Of a stretch of 64,000 bases of DNA, positions 61,863 through 64,000 are shown in pieces; position 1 is the first letter of the stretch, and the number at the start of each line of letters is the position of its first letter. Origin of the DNA: Flectonema sp. DT1601 (Eukaryota > Euglenozoa > Diplonemea > Diplonemida > Diplonemidae); contig OZ025810.1 in the NCBI GenBank assembly GCA_964019425.1, forward strand, positions 1,054,001 to 1,118,000. The letters are read 5' to 3'. A program made the position numbers and the translations under genes. Below the pieces are notes generated by a model, which was not told where the DNA came from, searched no databases, and was given only the letters and a program-made list of their open reading frames with translations.

Positions 61863-64000
61863 CCGCAAACCCGCAAACCCGCAAACCCGCAAACCCGCAA
61901 ACCCGCAAACCCGCAAACCCGCAAACCCGCAAACCCGCAAACCCGCAAACCCGCAAACCCGCAAACCCGCAAACCCGCAAACCCGCAAACCCGCAAACCC
62001 GCAAACCCGCAAACCCGCAAACCCGCAAACCCGCAAACCCGCAAACCCGCAAACCCGCAAACCCGCAAACCCGCAAACCTGCAAACCCGCAAACCCGCAA
62101 ACCCGCAAACCCGCAAACCCGCAAACCCGCAAACCCGCAAACCCGCAAACCCGCAAACCCGCAAACCCGCAAACCCGCAAACCCGCAAACCCGCAAACCC
62201 GCAAACCCGCAAACCCGCAAACCCGCAAACCCGCAAACCCGCAAACCCGCAAACCCGCAAACCCGCAAACCCGCAAACCCGCAAACCCGCAAACCCGCAA
62301 ACCCGCAAACCCGCAAACCCGCAAACCCGCAAACCCGCAAACCCGCAAACCCGCAAACCCGCAAACCCGCAAACCCGCAAACCCGCAAACCCGCAAACCC
62401 GCAAACCCGCAAACCCGCAAACCCGCAAACCCGCAAACCCGCAAACCCGCAAACCCGCAAACCCGCAAACCCGCAAACCCGCAAACCCGCAAACCCGCAA
62501 ACCCGCAAACCCGCAAACCCGCAAACCCGCAAACCCGCAAACCCGCAAACCCGCAAACCCGCAAACCCGCAAACCCGCAAACCCGCAAACCCGCAAACCC
62601 GCAAACCCGCAAACCCGCAAACCCGCAAACCCGCAAACCCGCAAACCCGCAAACCCGCAAACCCGCAAACCCGCAAACCCGCAAACCCGCAAACCCGCAA
62701 ACCCGCAAACCCGCAAACCCGCAAACCCGCAAACCCGCAAACCCGCAAACCCGCAAACCCGCAAACCCGCAAACCCGCAAACCCGCAAACCCGCAAACCC
62801 GCAAACCCGCAAACCCGCAAACCCGCAAACCCGCAAACCCGCAAACCCGCAAACCCGCAAACCCGCAAACCCGCAAACCCGCAAACCCGCAAACCCGCAA
62901 ACCCGCAAACCCGCAAACCCGCAAACCCGCAAACCCGCAAACCCGCAAACCCGCAAACCCGCAAACCCGCAAACCCGCAAACCCGCAAACCCGCAAACCC
63001 GCAAACCCGCAAACCCGCAAACCCGCAAACCCGCAAACCCGCAAACCCGCAAACCCGCAAACCCGCAAACCCGCAAACCCGCAAACCCGCAAACCCGCAA
63101 ACCCGCAAACCCGCAAACCCGCAAACCCGCAAACCCGCAAACCCGCAAACCCGCAAACCCGCAAACCCGCAAACCCGCAAACCCGCAAACCCGCAAACCC
63201 GCAAACCCGCAAACCCGCAAACCCGCAAACCCGCAAACCCGCAAACCCGCAAACCCGCAAACCCGCAAACCCGCAAACCCGCAAACCCGCAAACCCGCAA
63301 ACCCGCAAACCCGCAAACCCGCAAACCCGCAAACCCGCAAACCCGCAAACCCGCAAACCCGCAAACCCGCAAACCCGCAAACCCGCAAACCCGCAAACCC
63401 GCAAACCCGCAAACCCGCAAACCCGCAAACCCGCAAACCCGCAAACCCGCAAACCCGCAAACCCGCAAACCCGCAAACCCGCAAACCCGCAAACCCGCAA
63501 ACCCGCAAACCCGCAAACCCGCAAACCCGCAAACCCGCAAACCCGCAAACCCGCAAACCCGCAAACCCGCAAACCCGCAAACCCGCAAACCCGCAAACCC
63601 GCAAACCCGCAAACCCGCAAACCCGCAAACCCGCAAACCCGCAAACCCGCAAACCCGCAAACCCGCAAACCCGCAAACCCGCAAACCCGCAAACCCGCAA
63701 ACCCGCAAACCCGCAAACCCGCAAACCCGCAAACCCGCAAACCCGCAAACCCGCAAACCCGCAAACCCGCAAACCCGCAAACCCGCAAACCCGCAAACCC
63801 GCAAACCCGCAAACCCGCAAACCCGCAAACCCGCAAACCCGCAAACCCGCAAACCCGCAAACCCGCAAACCCGCAAACCCGCAAACCCGCAAACCCGCAA
63901 ACCCGCAAACCCGCAAACCCGCAAACCCGCAAACCCGCAAACCCGCAAACCCGCAAACCCGCAAACCCGCAAACCCGCAAACCCGCAAACCCGCAAACCC
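61863..64000. repeat. (GCAAACCC)n array, 267 units to window end
   Basis: From 61865 the unit GCAAACCC repeats 267 times without indel. The only change I find is one C-to-T at 62080. The complement is GGGTTTGC, telomere-like in composition, but its G-rich strand runs toward the genes (leftward), opposite to a right-hand chromosome end. Since 8 is not a multiple of 3, all six frames are open (GLRVCGFA on -, ANPQTRKP on +). The long ORFs here are therefore arithmetic, not genes. Confidence 0.95.

Noticed and set aside
61579-63996. Three overlapping 700-800-aa ORFs on the - strand
   Set aside because: They are translations of the 8-bp array, which is open in all six frames because 8 is not divisible by 3.
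61863-64000. Array as the chromosome's right telomere
   Set aside because: At a right-hand end the + strand should be G-rich 5' to 3'. Here it is C-rich, so a simple right telomere is not supported.
1-64000. Kinetoplastid origin
   Set aside because: One-strand genes and acceptor tracts fit, but about 17 cis-introns in 64 kb is far above the near-intronless kinetoplastids.

Overview
The window comes from a nuclear genome of a unicellular eukaryote. Introns interrupt many genes, and the products are eukaryotic: kinesin, copine, SKP1, histone H2A, PPR, FYVE, a P-type cyclin and a metacaspase. Every host gene I can support between 6.5 and 55 kb (about 29) lies on the + strand. Most start codons sit a few bases to tens of bases after a U-rich tract ending in AG, which is what spliced-leader trans-splicing of polycistronic transcripts would look like. 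A fragment of small-subunit rRNA at 55.6-55.9 kb has euglenozoan-style deviations (GACGGAATG instead of GACGGAAGG, GAGTACATTCGCAAG instead of GAGTATGGTCGCAAG). Together these suggest a euglenozoan outside the intron-poor kinetoplastids, perhaps a diplonemid or euglenid. The lineage is inference; no search was possible.

Layout. 1-9.8 kb: two copies of a leucine-rich-repeat (LRR) locus, one cut by the window edge and one complete at 6.5-7.9 kb. Both are followed by the same set of noncoding repeat modules (called R1-R5 here), reshuffled and tandemly duplicated in the first locus. A decayed GIY-YIG nuclease relic lies between them. 9.9-55 kb: the dense one-strand gene array. 55.3-59.8 kb: a decayed LRR gene start, the SSU rRNA fragment, then three tandem 1.52-kb units each carrying a nuclease-like ORF, the third truncated. 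59.8-61.2 kb: AT-rich spacer with telomere-like GGGTTTGC motifs. 61.28-61.83 kb, - strand: the C-terminal exons of a Mutator-like (MULE) transposase. 61.86-64.0 kb: 267 units of the 8-mer GCAAACCC with one substitution, running off the window.

Functions. The array mixes cytoskeleton and flagellum-type genes (kinesin, coiled coils, FxPxI-motif protein), membrane and lipid signalling (copine, FYVE, three proteins with MG-C acylation signals), protein turnover (SKP1, metacaspase), chromatin and methylation (H2A, cytosine-5 DNA methyltransferase, PRMT, rhodanese-methyltransferase) and RNA or organelle genes (PPR, 2H phosphoesterase). No operon-like functional grouping is evident.

Most notable: a metacaspase with its p10 domain before p20 (type III order); a KLHDC4-like kelch/PRMT fusion; cis-introns that nearly all end in A/C-rich ...AACAG while presumed trans-splice acceptors are U-rich; two dispersed SSU rRNA fragments of the same lineage; and the homogeneous 8-bp array abutting a MULE gene. 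Two short genes (73 and 44 aa) and 17 introns were found by reading splice sites directly. Where an ORF is open upstream of its ATG, I chose the first ATG after the splice acceptor.
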